Assembly (NCBI GenBank): GCA_029582155.1
Contig: CM055899.1
Span: forward strand, 82,526,556-82,590,555
Length of the DNA stretch: 64,000 nucleotides
Origin: Panopea generosa
Lineage: Eukaryota > Mollusca > Bivalvia > Adapedonta > Hiatellidae
Reading direction: 5' to 3'
Under the pieces are notes generated by a model that was not told the DNA's origin, searched no databases, and was given only the letters and a program-made list of their open reading frames with translations. This document shows, one piece after another, positions 46,426 to 60,754 of this stretch (position 1 is its first letter; the number at the start of each line of letters is the position of its first letter). Made by a program: the position numbers and the translations under genes.

Positions 46426-49400
46426 TCATTGGTGTATGATAACCAGTTCCTAATATCAATATAGATGTTCACGTTGTCTAAATACGTATGGGATGGTACC
46501 GTTCAATGCATCAATTATTTTAGAAAAAAATATGCATTTGTATTCATTGCTTCATCTATACAATCTAACTGAATAACATATTTAGACAGTCACTTAGATA
46601 AACCGATATTTAACTACTGTCATACCATAAAACAAACAATAAGGCCAACCTCATGATTGGATTGAATTGGTCTATGACTGATTTAAATATTTAATTATAC
46701 ATTTACAGTAGATAACATGACGAGAATTTAATTACAAACGTTTTTTTTAAGAACGACGGTAAGCATTTTTTTATAAATTCGATGCAAACAATTCAATAAA
46801 TGCACAACATAGGGGTATATCAATAGAGCAGGTATATTTCATGATGCTTGTACTCGTGTATATTACTGTTAAATAATTCTAAAATCATTACCCCTGTAAA
46901 ATATTCCCGACCAGTAATTGTCTTTAATGCATATTATAGGAAATGTATCGTCTGCATCATGCTCACAATTGAACTTGGTATGATATTAAGTTTTTTTTTT
47001 ACTTTTCATTAAGCTAATGCATATAGATACTTTTGGTGTAATATTGCAAATCACTTTCAAAGTAATCATAATATCATACGAATAAGAACAGACGAAACAA
47101 TCATTATTTCAGATATAAACAATGAACGACAAAAGAGTAACATATTTCTTAGAGTTAAAATACAATACCATCTCCGTGTAGAGAAATTATATCGACCAGT
47201 TATTTACTGTAGAACTGTATACTTATACTTAGCAAAATTTTCCATTCCTTAACGGATACACACTTGCCTTTTCTGTGACAGGTAATATTTTAAAGCATCT
47301 CCACAAAATGTTTTACATTGAAACTTATTATTTTAGCCTAATCGATACACCTGCACTTCAGACGGAACCATAACCTATCAGATGTACACTTGTTTAAGCT
47401 TATTGTTAGTATACCATCCAACAGTAAACAATCAGTCAACATTATTTCCACCAAAACATTTGGTAAATTTTTTATGATCTTTAAACATGTGTTGTTTTGT
47501 TATAGTTCCCTATATATTGACTATTTCCAAGTACTCGATTAAATAAGAGATATATGAATCGGACGTATCACAATCTATGATATCACAGCTAACACAGTAA
47601 CGAGAAACATGAGTGTACCATTATACTGTCAAGTGACGTAATAAAACTGTTTGCATTTACACATTTGATATGGAAAATAGTTTTTACAACTCAAGTTTTG
47701 TTCAATGAAGACATGATAGTAAATGCTGTTTAATGACAGAAAGCTTGATTCATTGGATGAACAGCTTAATGATTGCAGACTCACTTTTGGTAAGTTCCTA
47801 TGGTTGACGCCGCGCTTGCATTTTCATATTGCTATAAATGCATCGAGTGAATGATATTAGACAACGGAATTGTCTTAATAAAGTTCTATATTGTGTTTTC
47901 AGCAAACATTTGCCTCAGAGTCTGCAGTTTGTATTGTGTGTGTTTCTAGAAATAATTGTCTTCATTATAACCTGGAATAGACGTTATACATATATCAACA
48001 ATTGTAAATTCTTGTACTCGCACGTCTAGATGTTATTTGTTTTAGAATAGCTACATGCAAATAATATAAATGAGTTTGTAGCAAAATGACTAAGGGTCGA
48101 CAACTCACTAAAGTAGAAAATAACTATTACTCAAAATAAAATTTACAATGCAAGTAATATAAATTAGTGGATAGTCTTGATTAAATGATGCACATTGTAA
48201 TTGAATATTAAGTGAAAGATCACAGCAAATTGGGTCTTAATTTGATTTACAATACATGACACAAGTCGTAATCAATTCAATTGATTGGGTAGAAATTAGG
48301 ACTTGAATAAACCATTTTTAAACATGAATTAGGCATCTGTTCAGCACATCAAATCCAGGGCCTAAACTTAGCGTTGACGAATGTGTGATATCGAGTAAGG
48401 TAGCGGTTAGGAATCTCTGTCAAAAGAAACCTTGTTACTTTATCAAAATAGTTTAAAATTATATTATTGGGATGTTATAGTCTACCGATACTAATGATAC
48501 TAGTGTAGTTATTTGCACATTATAGCTCTCCGTGTATATAAAGTCTCCATCTGTGAGTGATCTGAAAAGCTCTTTTGTGAAACGATTTAATTATTTTGAT
48601 ATAAGTTTGACTGACTTTTTTGCTAAAAGAATGAAATACACCCATCAAATTTTACAGCAATTGTTTACGATCTTTTTCGTTTCTATAGAGAGCCAAACAC
48701 ATATAGTCCACACTTAAGATGAAAAGATGTTTGGAATGCATTGATATTTTATCTATTTCTTTATCGCGGGAAAAGAAGGTATAGTACTGTACTTTAATCC
48801 ATTACGTACGATGGAAGCACGAAATACCAATTACCGTAAATGACACGTCGAAAATATTCTTGCATGGCCTAAAGTGATTTGAAACAGCTACCTAAATATA
48901 GAATCCGTCTTGATAAATTAAGTAACTTGTCTTGTTCACAGGAAAAAAATATCATTAAAACGGGTGATGTGCAGAGAAAATACCATATCGGATGTAATAG
49001 CGTTAGCATAAATAATATAATAATTATAAGAAAAAGTTTCCTGGCGAAATGCGTTCAGCGTTTTCAATATTTCAGGCTATACATCATTAATAAGGGTTAG
49101 ATATATATAATATGACATCTCCATAACTCAAACGTTAAACAATCGATAAAAACAACGACTCGACATTATATACATGGATGTAGTTGTAGATTAACTTGAT
49201 CTAAGTTTTAGTTTGAATCAACTACGAACAAGTAAACTTAACAAAGTCCTTGCAATATGAGAATTATATTGCATAAAGTAAATTTTGGTACATATGTCAG
49301 GTTAAAGGGTTCGAAATCGAAATCGCCCGAATCCATTACTCGAGCGACGTCTAGAACTCGGTGAGAAGTTAAAAAAACAACACGACGACCTTTGACCCAT

Positions 49401-50216
49401 ACGTTGCATCGGGATTATTATTCCAAATAAAATATAGCTAAACAATATTTTTTCAAATAAGTAAACGTGTTTGACAAATAAAATTCTTAGTTGTAGTTGA
49501 TAAATAAAATGCCCGACTAGACGACACAGTCCTTGCCAGGCAGTTAATAAGTTTCGGTCAAATGAAAGGTATTCAGATTGCTGTTTACATTTTTCACGTT
49601 TTAACCCAGGATTATTTATAATAGTTCGTGTTATCAAAGGTATATATGTGTGTATAGATAACTGTTATGTAGTATTGTATCATTCTTGTCCTGTCATGCC
49701 CATTTTGCGAGTGCAGAAAAAACAACGATGTTTTGATGTTTACATAGTATGATGCCGTTATCTCATGATCTGTTTTCGATCATGACCTGAATTCGATCTG
49801 TTCCGAGGGTTATGAATATCGTGTACGTATATTTCAACATCCTACACAATTGATAATATTTACAAATAGTATCCACCTGGTTATTGAATAAAATGAAAAA
49901 CATAAAAAATAATGCTTTCGATACTAGTAAAAACGTCATTTAATACTACAAACCTCATAAATGATAAGTGACAGTGGTATTATACTTGTTATACATTTTA
50001 CCGCAACCTAAAACGGTGTCATCAAAGTAAATAATGTCGTCAATAATAAACAGTAATAAAGTTACCTAAGTGTGCTGGGTAATAAACAGTTGTCGGTACG
50101 AAATTCAAACAAATGGTGACGCTTACGGAAGTTGGAACTTTGTGCATGTCGGAGATATTATTATACATGCATTTGCGGTAATAGGTATATCGCAGTATTA
50201 GATATACAAGGGATAC

Positions 50217-50560
50217 TAACCCGTACTCCTTGTTTTACTTCCGATACTATTAATGCACTTTCAACGATGTCATTATTAAATCTAGCTTAACAGCAAAACT
50301 GTTGTAAATGATCTATGTACATTCGCTACACTCCTCCCCTTTTTTACCTTTATGGCTTAACGGCTGACAAAGTTAGTCCCAATTGCATAGCATATAGATT
50401 CCTGCAGTTCCGGGCCATATCCCGCCCTGTTCCATGAAAAGAGGTATTTGTGTCACACTTAAAGTGACAGCAGTCACCCATCAATTTACTAACCTGTACT
50501 TCGTTGCTTTACTTCCAATACTATCAGTGTACTTCAATCATGTCGCTATACAAGCTCTTG
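50217..50560 (+). repeat. ~75-bp direct repeat pair, 270 bp apart
   Basis: ACTAACC-GTACT-C at 50,217 and about 50,487, each continuing TTTACTTCC-ATACTAT and GTACTTCAA-type sequence. Old local duplication. Confidence 0.6.
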
Positions 50561-51029
50561 CTTGCACTTTTGGGATTAGGGAGGCCCCCCTGGCTTTGGG
50601 AAAATTAGTGTTATTTTATTATTTTTTTAATATACGAGATATGTTATATGTGTAATGTATTTTGAATGTGATGTTCTTCTAGAAGACTACATTACAAACT
50701 TAACATTTAAAAATCTTCAAACTTCATGATATCATACAATTATATTGATACACATAGTGCGGCATATAGTGGTTAATATAATAGTTAAAAGACTAAAACT
50801 AATGGTGATTTAAATGCATTCAATCTACCATAATGCCCTCAACTACAATCTCGGTCATTCTTTTAAGGTTACCTGATACTTTGTATATATCTTCTAGGTT
50901 TGTTTTGAAATTAGCGTTAAACCCCAGTAACAATACATTTTGGCTTTCGGCATAGTGTTAATCAAAGTATAGACATGTATTATGATTATGTAACAGGACA
51001 AGTAATATATGCATCCATTGCGTGACTAA

Positions 51030-51090
51030 ACATTTTACAGTCAGGGCAAGTGCCCTACCGACTGAGCTAACCAGACCGTTTGCATATGTT
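51030..51090 (-). mobile_element. tRNA-like 5' half (SINE fragment)
   Basis: Minus strand from about 51,083: GGTCTGGTTAGCTCAGTCGG then TAGGGCACTTGCCCTGAC. This is a clean A-box/D-arm and a possible anticodon-arm stem, but no T-arm/B-box follows, so it is a truncated tRNA-derived element. Confidence 0.5.
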
Positions 51091-51519
51091 TCTCTCCTAA
51101 CAGGTTAGGTACACATTGTGACATATAAATTATGCAAGAAACATTAATAGCAGAAGAAAAAAACATGTCAAGAGGTCCTGTAAACTTTTTGTGACCAGCA
51201 TCCATTTATGTAGCCTAGTTGAATAAGGCGTGAATGGACACTTTCTTTATGATTTTGATATCCAATTGACTGTCTATAACTCGGGAAACTCAAACTTAAA
51301 AGAAAACGTTAAAAGGCTCCTTTGACCTACAATATGTCGATTTAATTTTGTAATAAGTACTATTATTTTTTGCTTTTGTTTTGTAAACGAAGGAATTAGA
51401 GATATAGTCCCTTGAATAAAGTTGCAATCATGTAAGATGTGATTTATTTATGATAAAAGTAATACCAATTAAATGTATAATGTTAACATCTGCAACGTTA
51501 TCTCAGCATATAATACACG

Positions 51520-51699
51520 TACAGTCAAACCTGTGTTAGCGGTCAACTCTATCAAGCAGCCACTTGTCTTAAGCAGTCACATTTGTTATTCTCCATTTAT
51601 ATGCTTTCAAAGCAAATTAACCTGCATTAAGCAACAACCTGTCTTAAAAGCCACTTTTGCTAATCCCCTGACTGACTGCCTAAGACATGTTTTACTGTA
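51520..51699 (+). mobile_element. TIR non-autonomous DNA transposon, copy 1 (~180 bp)
   Basis: Left end TACAGTCAAACCTGTGTTAG and right end ...ACATGTTTTACTGTA form imperfect terminal inverted repeats with TA at both ends. A second copy lies at 55,446-55,627. Internal blocks GCAAATTAACCT, TTAAGCAACAACCTGTCTT and CCCCTGACTG-CTGC are shared. Ends and the TA target suggest a Tc1/mariner-pogo-like MITE; no transposase is present. Confidence 0.68.
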
Positions 51700-53000
51700 T
51701 TACTAAGTTTATTTAACATTTTTTTGTTTACTATACTTACGAAATTGAAGTTCAACCCCAATAGAGGCAATGCCTTAGTTCATATTAGCTAACAGTATGC
51801 TACAGCATAAATTATATCAGTAACAAAAAAAACAACATATAATCTGATAAAATTGAAATTATCTGTATTGGACAAACTCTTTGAACAGCTCTTTATACTG
51901 TTTTATTATAAATTGTAAGTCACATGAGTAGTTTAATATGTACAGGCTTTAAAATGTATAACACCATTTTATATTTATGAAATAAAGATTAGATATTTAA
52001 ATAAATATGTAAATACACAACTTGTTTTGGCAATATATTTCTGTTTTCATTTTAAATATATAGTGCATAGTCATTAAAGTATGTATAATAACTCATTAAT
52101 CTATAATTTGACACTGTTCTAGAAAAAATAAATGCTATGTTTAATATACGTGTCTTTTTATAGACATTATAGGATTAAATAATCTTTAAGATTTATTTTC
52201 TTTCCTATAGTTGGTGTCGAAGACAATGATAGTTAGGTCACCCATGTCAGTACCGATAGTATTAACAAAACTTTTACATGTTATCATAGATCGTTGTATA
52301 TTATGTTGAAGCTTGAAGAAATTAAGCAAAACACAATTTTATATTGAACTGTTCAAAGTATATTCAGTATAGAAATGTTTAACACTAAGTATAATTTAAA
52401 GTAAGGTCGCACAACAAGCGCTATAGCAATTAATATAACACTGTATATATGTTTACATTTTGATGCCACTTTTGATGTATACTGAAACTTAACAGATAAG
52501 GAGACATATTATATAAGCGTTAAGTTACTTTTGGATCCTTTTCATGTATTTAGTATTTCAAATGTTAAATACATCACTGAAAATAAAAAAAAACTGTGAA
52601 GACTAACAAGTCGTACTAAAAGGCAACATAGAGTAATCGTAGTTAATGCAAATGCCGCCATTGATATTAACTATAAATCAGATGGTGATAAATCTAATGA
52701 AGTAAAATAAGTTCGCGGAGACTACGTTTACTTTAGGGAGACATACATTTTAATACAATTTATTAACTACAATTGACGGTGCTCGAAATAATAATTACAA
52801 CAAATGTCACCGCCATACGTGTGTGTGCATGCTTGTAATTGTCATGTTAGAAAACTAACTTAATATCTTTCCATAATGTGTTTCTTTTCGCTGCACTAAA
52901 CATGATTAATATAGCTATCCAGTGTTGGCGACTATAGGACGTCTACCTCCTTCTGATATATAAAGTTATGTTATAGATAATAATTACAGCACAACGCGGA

Positions 53001-54690
53001 ATACTTATTTATGTGTGTTCCAACTTAGAGACTGTGGTGCTATATTCTTCACCTTGTATCACGTGACTGTGAAGCTGTGTGATATAGCTGATATAAGAAA
53101 GGCGCTTTGTGCCTTTGTGATCCAAATGTACAGATTTTTGTAATATTGTATTTATGTGCCATTATGATTGTGTGGATGTGAATACGTGCTGGTGTAAGAC
53201 TGTCTCATGCACGTAATAAACTTATGAAAATATTAGATATGTTATAACCTAAAACATGATAATAAACTAATTTAGTTCAAGACATTTACATGATATCTAT
53301 TTTCATTCTTATAATACATTTTTAAAAACGAAATATGTGTACTAAGATATGTAATAACAGGAAGATGGATGGCTACATATATCCGTTTATCATATGGAAA
53401 TGGTATAGATAATTAATGTCGCATGGCGCCAACATAAATGCGTATAAATATTCCAACCTCAATATATATTTAGACAGAAAAGATTTAAACATGAACCTTT
53501 TCTATGAAATATTTCTAAGTGTGTATATTATGTTAAGTTATTACAAAGAACACATCTTTGACCATATTCATTTATCTTCGTAGTTTGTGTAAGAAAACAT
53601 AAAATATAGCTTGGATCAATAATATCATTTGCTATTTCAGTATGTTTGGGTACTTTATAAGCACCTTTAGAATGATAACCAACGCGTGCATTGTAATGAA
53701 ATATTCGTCAAATGACCTTAAGTTTTACATTTTTTGAAGCTATCGTGATAATATTTATATTTGATAACATAAGTAAATATCAAGTGTTAAGTTTTAGTTT
53801 GCAAATAGTCTGAAAGTAGTCCAGTACCACCATATTCGTATACAACTGTTCAATATACAAACAACAATGTTTTCTTTATTCGAACATAGTATATATATAT
53901 ATATATATATATATATTTCCCTCAAGTTTAGGTCTACACCCTAGTTGCTTGGTTAGAAATTCAAGATACAAAATAAGATTGATAAACATCCATATATTTC
54001 ATTGCATCAGGGTAAATCGTTTACAAAAAAGATTACCAGTAAATATCGATTGCATTGTTAATAATCCTAATACATAAATACTGCAATGCGGAACGTTCGG
54101 AAGACGATAACAATTTTTTAGTAAGACCAAAGAAATATTTGCACCATTGCAATACTCACCGGAATAACACTGAATTATAATACATTTGATGTAATGACAT
54201 GTGAAGATTTCCCTTGGTAAAATAAATTTGAAGGAATATTGCATGATTTGTATCATAACTAATTTGCAAACGTTTTGCAATGCAATAAACACAATTGTAG
54301 CGAATAAATCAACAATATATAATGTAGTTCGCGGCGTTCCTATTGGGTTTATTACATCCGGCGTTAATGATAAAAAATCTATACACTTATGTTATGAAAT
54401 ATCTTTTTTCGTTTAAGCTTTGCCTTTTTAATACAATCTCGCAAAATATCGTTGAGATGGTAATTCATCTTATTAAATGAATTGTATTTAGGGTAATTTA
54501 ATGTGTGTCCAATGGAAGATTGGTTAACGCATACGAGTCAACCACACACGATGGTTCATATAATACTCATTGCATTAAATAACACAACCCGAGTTAATTA
54601 AACTTCTGTTATCAGTGGCTTCTCCAGATTGCACACCGCTTTGGTTGAAATAGAAATTTATTTAAAAGCGTTTACCGAAGTTGTAAATAT
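53001..54690. other. AT-rich DNA between the duplicated blocks
   Basis: 53,040-53,220 has a slightly GC-richer stretch ending in GTAATAAAC that could be a transcript end, without further support. An (AT)n microsatellite lies at about 53,888-53,916. Frames at 53,999-54,416 show no recognisable content. Confidence 0.35.
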
Positions 54691-55445
54691 AATTAGCACT
54701 TAATATCGGCAGATGTGTCTTGGTAGATATATTATATTACAATGACAGACTCATTTACCTTTTAAGCAGCATAACTACTATTTGAAGATATTTCTTTTAA
54801 AAACTTGTTAATGAATAACATATCATCGAGAATTATTTCGGATAACGGCGGACACCTGTCTTACACATGAATGCATCGTGTTTTAAATCTACATTTACTG
54901 ATCAGTCATTGTGATATGCAAATCACTGTTCAGCTGATGGAAATTTTTGCAATGCTTCAATCGTATAAACTCAACCGATTCTGTCATCCTTCAATATTAG
55001 AACTGTCGCTAGACATGTGCAAATATATCAATGCATATATGGACAACTACCTATTCTTGTTTAACAGGACAAGCCGTTTAACAAAAGCAGACAGGTGTAT
55101 TAATAAAATAAATTGATTCTAGTTTCGGGTTTTGAGCTCGGATCGCCCTGGTAATAATCCATAGATAATACCACCTCGTCAAGAGGTAACATTACAAAAG
55201 CGGCCGTAAATATCAGAGTTTCAATTAAGTCACTTACTTGGGTTTATTCGATGATTCTTAGGAATTTCAAATGCTTACATACATAACTGATGTTTACAAA
55301 TACAAGATAATTTACATTATTTCGCGTATTATATCTAATTAAAATATCATCAATAGTAGCATTTTTAAATACGTGTACATAATATTGACAACAAACAACG
55401 ATATTCTGCATCAGATATGATTAAGATAGTCACAATTTATTCAAA

Positions 55446-55627
55446 TACAGTCAAACCTGTGTAAGCGGTCATCTCTATTAAGCAGCAACATGTCTGAAAC
55501 AGTCAAAATTGATATTTTCCATTTTGATGCTTTCAGAGCAAATTAACCTATATTAAGCAACAACCTGTCTTTTAATGCCACTTTCGTTCATTCCCCTGAC
55601 TGGCTGCTGAAGACAAACTTGACTGTA
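55446..55627 (+). mobile_element. TIR non-autonomous DNA transposon, copy 2 (~182 bp)
   Basis: Begins TACAGTCAAACCTGTGTAAG and ends AAACTTGACTGTA, with clear inverted ends (CAGTCAAACCTG against CAAACTTGACTG) and TA flanks. Similar to 51,520-51,699 throughout. Its position is not equivalent to copy 1 within the segmental duplication, so the two inserted independently after the duplication. Confidence 0.72.
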
Positions 55628-55809
55628 TAATAATTATACCATTTTTTTGTAACAGTTATTGATTAAAAAGGGTAGAAACTATTGGTTATGCTGCTGTAGC
55701 ATTGTTTTAATATCTTATTTTAAATAAACAATATGTCAAAACATATATAACTAGGCTATCACATTCATTACTTCAAAACTGGTAGATATATCTTTACCAA
55801 ACACTCTTA

Positions 55810-55835
55810 TTATAATAATAATAATAATAATGATA
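55810..55835 (+). repeat. (AAT)n microsatellite
   Basis: About seven ATA/AAT triplets. Confidence 0.9.
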
Positions 55836-58008
55836 AATGTGAGTCATTAAGAGCATTTATAACCGCCTAGGAATAGCTAAATGATAACTGCAGTTACAAC
55901 CGATGTCGCTCTTTTCTCCGTGTTAACATTAATCATAAGTGTAAATAAAAAGCTGCGCGTGGTTGCATAGGTTCGTATTATTGCTGTAACAACACAATAT
56001 CTATGATACAAATAGTTCGGTTATTTTAATATTAAAAGAAAAATTAATGCTTCATGAAGATATATACTAAAAGGTCACCTCAAACGGATGATGTCTGACA
56101 AAGATATTATAACTTTTTGTGATCTCGTTATAACCTCAAACGATTTCAGATGAATAAAGTTTCTGTTTAAAAATCCAAGAAAAAAACAAACGAGTTTATA
56201 AACTCCAGTATTGGTGACATTACCATATCAAACATTGAATGCGGTCATTTTACAAAATATCTGTAAAAGGGAAATACAGAGTACAATTTCACAAATGTTA
56301 ACGTTGTTTAGTAGAATTGTTTTACAAACTGTGGATCTAAATCAGCCTTTTGAAGTATATTCATCGCAGATAAAAACCTTTTTGTGACACCTGACTTTAC
56401 TGACCTTGTCTCTGTAAAGTAACAAGTGCATCTCTGCATAGCAGATTTTATAACTTTACATGAAATAAGGTATGCTATATGCTGACGTTTATATACTGTA
56501 TAGGTATATAGTTAATGATTTTCACAATAAAATATTATCAATGACAAAGAATTAATGAAATACCTTTACACATATATTCTAAAGAATAAAATTTGCTCAG
56601 TAGTTTGATGATATGGCTATGAAATACACCCGGCGTTACTTTTTCTTTTCAAAATGCATCACATAAACGTATTTCTGTTTTACACCATAATTATGTGCTG
56701 TCCCATTTGTAAGAGCGGAACCTGGCGGGAATGTTTTATTGATGTCGTCCTGTTTAATGATGTTTGGATTCTATTGTATTTTAAGTCAATTTAGCAGTAT
56801 GACCAGAGCTTACTCTCATTTTGTTGCACTGCCAGCAAAGTTTCTATTGAAGGAAGTAGAGGTTTTATGAATTCAAACAACTAAATGAAGCTTCTAGTGG
56901 TAACAATATAACTACTGATTACCCAAATAAGAGGGTTTCTATTGCACTTTTATTGTCTGTTTTCATTATCAATTTCATACACACATTGTGTTCGTGCTGC
57001 TGTGGTGTCTATGCCCTTTGACTTCCTGTATGCAATTATAAATTACTTTAAAACAAATCAATACTTAAGTAAGAACTTTATTAATTGCTTCATCTATAAA
57101 GTCTGACTGAACTATACTGTTAGATCATCACTTAAACATAACGATATTTTACTAAGAACAAATGAAAATAAATGATTTCCTATTATAATATCATACAATA
57201 CGTAGCAGATAGTATGTGTCGATTTTTATTTCAAATGCTGTCCCTGAAGAATGACGTGATGCAGTAGTTTATAAATATAATGCAAACAGTTAAAACTGTA
57301 ACAAAAAGGTTTATTATTTAGCATTTTTATTTTATGATGTTCATGTATTATTGTATAGAACTATTTCAATCATTACACATGAAAATCTGGAATTCATTAT
57401 CAATATTCCACTTTAGTATTTGTTTTTAATATACATATAATAATCGCTTGTATTGTCTTTTTCCTGTTCAAAATTGAACTGGTATAGTTATTGAGCCTTT
57501 AGATATTACATGTATTAGGCTAATACATATAGACCCAACGGACCAATCCGATTTCGGTTTCAATTTGAATCATGTTGAAATAATCCATAGACAAATATGT
57601 CAGGAAGAATCAATCATTATATTCGCGATATACATTGACGATATTTTGCGCCTGTTTGCGAGCTGTCGACTAAATAAGAGATACATGAATTGGTCGTGTC
57701 AATGTGAATGATTTAACAGCAAACACAATAAGGAGAACCAGAAGAGAACCACTGTGAGTTAGAATTGATCAAGATTCGGCCAAAGATAAGCCTTGTTATT
57801 ATATATACAAATATAATGGCCTGAAGGCGCACATCATAATTTGTGAGCGTTCTCGCAATTTAATTCATTTTCATTGTGATTTTATCATACTTCCATTTTT
57901 GTATCATTATTATTGTTATTTGACATTTTAAACATTATCATTAGTGATCTTTTTCATTTTCATTCCCTGAATATGTATCGTAACTAACGTTGTAAGAACT
58001 TGTGACCC

Positions 58009-58443
58009 GACAAAATTGTCATTGGTGTAGTCACCTGTATGGTATTTGTGCATGTTTATATGATTGTCATTGGTGTAGTCACCTGTATGGTATTTGTACA
58101 TGTTTATTTGATTGTCATTGGTGTAGTCACCTGTATGGTATTTGTGCATGTATATATGATTGTCATTGGTGTAGTCACCTGTATGGTATTTGTGCATGTT
58201 TTTATGATTGTCATTGGTGTAGTCACCTGTATGGTATTTGTGCATGTTTATATGATTGTCATTGGTGTAGTCATCTGTATGGTATTTGTGCATGTTTATA
58301 TGATTGTCATTGGTGTAGTCACCTGTATGGTATTTGTGCATGTTTATATGATTGTCATTGGTGTAGTCACCTGTATGGTATTTGTGCATGTTTATATGAT
58401 TGTCATTGGTGTAGTAACCTGTTTGGTATTTGTTCATATTTAG
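58009..58443. repeat. 48-bp minisatellite (~9 units), open in several frames
   Basis: Unit GATTGTCATTGGTGTAGTCA followed by CCTGTATGGTATTTGTGCAT and GTTTATAT. The 48-bp period keeps frames open: minus strand 58,455-57,928 (175 codons; repeat NMHKYHTGDYTNDNHI), plus strand 58,002-58,460 (152 codons; repeat CHWCSHLYGICACLYD) and plus strand 58,039-58,443 (134 codons). In the minus frame the unit-to-unit differences I can see (Gly/Asp, Asn/Tyr, Ile/Lys, His/Gln) are nearly all amino-acid changing, so there is no sign of purifying selection. Treated as a minisatellite; a repeat protein remains possible but weakly supported. Confidence 0.85.
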
Positions 58444-59685
58444 TTGCTGTTGCACAATAGAAGGTGAAGATTGTGTACAGGATGTTAGTTCATTCGAATT
58501 TCGCTTAAAATTAAATCATTTTTGACAATTACTGGGATATGATGGTGTTACCGGATATCACTTAAGAATCGACGTTAAATATTTCAATGCAAACCGGATG
58601 TTGACGCTAAATGATTGTATATTTTGTTTTAATAATTATCAAATAATCATTTTCTACCTAAAAGATAACAAATACATTCTCATTTTCTTCACATTCACGT
58701 TAGATCACGGTGACCCCAATATACGTCCAACAAAATGTCGATACCTGAATTCGAGCACATGACAAGATGACGCAATGTGTCAAATAAAAGACACGAAGCT
58801 GCAAAAGTGCAAATAAATGAAGCAGATAAAACTTCGCTTTCCTTTTACATGAATAAATATTTCTAAGTGGGTTTATTCCATAACATCATGTTCAATTCAC
58901 TAAACAGCATGCGGTATTTGTTTTTTTCTAATTTTATTTTTTAAAAAAATATAATAGTAACCAAATAAAAACACTGATTTAGTTTTATTTTATACTTAAT
59001 TAATGCATCTTTATATATCTAACTCTTCTTACCCACTTCTTATAACAAACCTTTTCAACTGTTTACTTATTTTGAGATTACATTTAATAGGTGGTCCGAT
59101 GCTAAACGTATTTTTATTAGATTTACAAGACGGTCATTCACCTGGAACCTCTATAGTTTCTGACATGCACAAGCAAAATATTTTTATAACTTTTGACCTT
59201 GACCTGTAATGTATGAGTTTTCGGCAGACGTGTTTGAAATCGATATTCGTAAACAAACATAGCGTTTGTCAAGGTTGTATGCAAATTGAAAAATGGACAT
59301 AGTGAGAAACACATTGTTTTCAGGTTTGTATCATAAAATTAATTTCTTAGCTGTGTCAGAAGCATTATTTTTTATGTTTTTCATTGCATTCAATCATCAA
59401 GTGGTTACTAGTTTTAATTATTGCCAATTGTACAGGAAGTTTAAATACGCGTACGCGATATTCTTTATTCTCGGAAGTGATCGAATTCAAGTAATGATAA
59501 AAAACAGGTTACGGCCAAATTAAATTGTGTTATCATTATTATTATAATAAGTATTAACTTACGATCTATTTATCATCCGTGGAGAGTCTCAGTATTAAAA
59601 TGGGGCCTGTCAACTGTAGTTCAGACAACTAAGGTTTAGAGGTCTGCTTTGAAATACCCCCAGTCCATGTTGTGGTGTATATATG

Positions 59686-59850
59686 TGTGCTCCTTCTTAG
59701 ATAGTGTGATACGGTGTGCTCCTTCTTAGATATACTCCTTCTTAGATATTGTGATGCTGTGTGCTACTACTTAGATATTGTGATACTTAGATATTGTGAT
59801 GCTGTGTGATCCTACTTAGATATTGTGATGCTATATGCTCCAACTTACTA
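59686..59850 (+). repeat. ~29-bp degenerate minisatellite
   Basis: Repeats of GTGCTCCTTCTTAGATA with TTGTGATGCTGT, partly rearranged, about five units. Confidence 0.8.
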
Positions 59851-59924
59851 ACTAACAAATTGATACGGTTAAGCTATGTGCAACTTTGACACTGTAAAGC
59901 TGTTACACTGTTACATACCAGTGT

Positions 59925-60180
59925 ATGTATTCACCAACCATTCTTAAAAATATTTTTAGATTTTAACTCAAAAACAATTTTTTAAAAACACAGCTAGAGA
60001 CCATGCAGGATCACCAATTAGGACTAAAAGAAGATTGTAATTCATTGATGTTTTATTTATTCACAGGGAAAGGAAAGTACAGTACTGTACTTTAATCTAT
60101 TACGTTTCACGGAAGAACGAAATATCAATTACCATATTACTAAACGACCCGTTGAAAATATGCTTGCATGGCTAAAAATG
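59925..60180 (+). repeat. Nested 265-bp duplication, left copy
   Basis: Matches 60,755-61,020 with high similarity over the whole length (GTATTCACCAACCATTCTTA at the left, TATGCTTGCATGGCTAAAAA at the right). The right half of this unit is also the start of the homologous island at 48,760. It includes the 20-bp perfect palindrome AAAGTACAGTACTGTACTTT at 60,074-60,093. Confidence 0.85.
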
Positions 60181-60754
60181 ATTTGAAATAGCTACCGTAA
60201 TTGAGAAACATGGATTAAGTAACTTGTCTTGTTAACTGGAGAAAATAGTCTTGATAAAGCTGATATGCAGATTAAATATCATATCGGATGTAATAACGGT
60301 AGCATCAATGTAATTATTATATAAAAATGTTATCTAGGCGGCGAAAAGCGTTCGGCGTTATTTATATATCAGAATATGAGAATATCAATCATAAATAATG
60401 GTTCAATAGATAATATGACATCTCCATAACTCAAAACATACACTCTCTGACTGAACAAAGACTCGACATTATACTTATTACGTAGTTCGGGATTGACTTG
60501 ATTATATTTGAATTACCTAGTAACCAGTAAACTTAATTACAAATCCCTACCACGTGAGGATTACTAATTTATTTAAGATTTGCATTATGTACATTAAGTT
60601 AAATCTGTCATGTTTCAGTAAACAGTATGATATAACAATAATTTATAGTAGAAGTACTTATCTTGGTAACAATAAACAACACATCTATAGTAGAATTGAG
60701 AGTATCCTCCGTCTTAGAACAGCAGTTTAGACATGTTTTATTATTATACCTGGG

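Larger units (their letters stand above)
43955..53000 (+). repeat. Segmental duplication, left block
   Basis: Several islands of this block recur in the same order and orientation in 54,690-62,200: 43,970-44,060 with 54,715-54,760; 44,590-44,780 with 56,065-56,230; 46,040-46,090 with about 56,990-57,030; 46,960-47,030 with 57,470-57,540; 47,540-47,620 with 57,675-57,750; 48,760-49,270 with 60,060-60,590; 52,090-53,000 with 61,215-62,190. Sequence between islands has diverged or been replaced. No reading frame is conserved between the copies, so the common content looks non-coding. Confidence 0.68.

Noticed and set aside
49302-49637. 111-codon minus-strand frame
   Set aside because: No domain, no start context, no conservation in the duplicated block; low-complexity Ser/Arg end arises from a short GA/CT-rich stretch.
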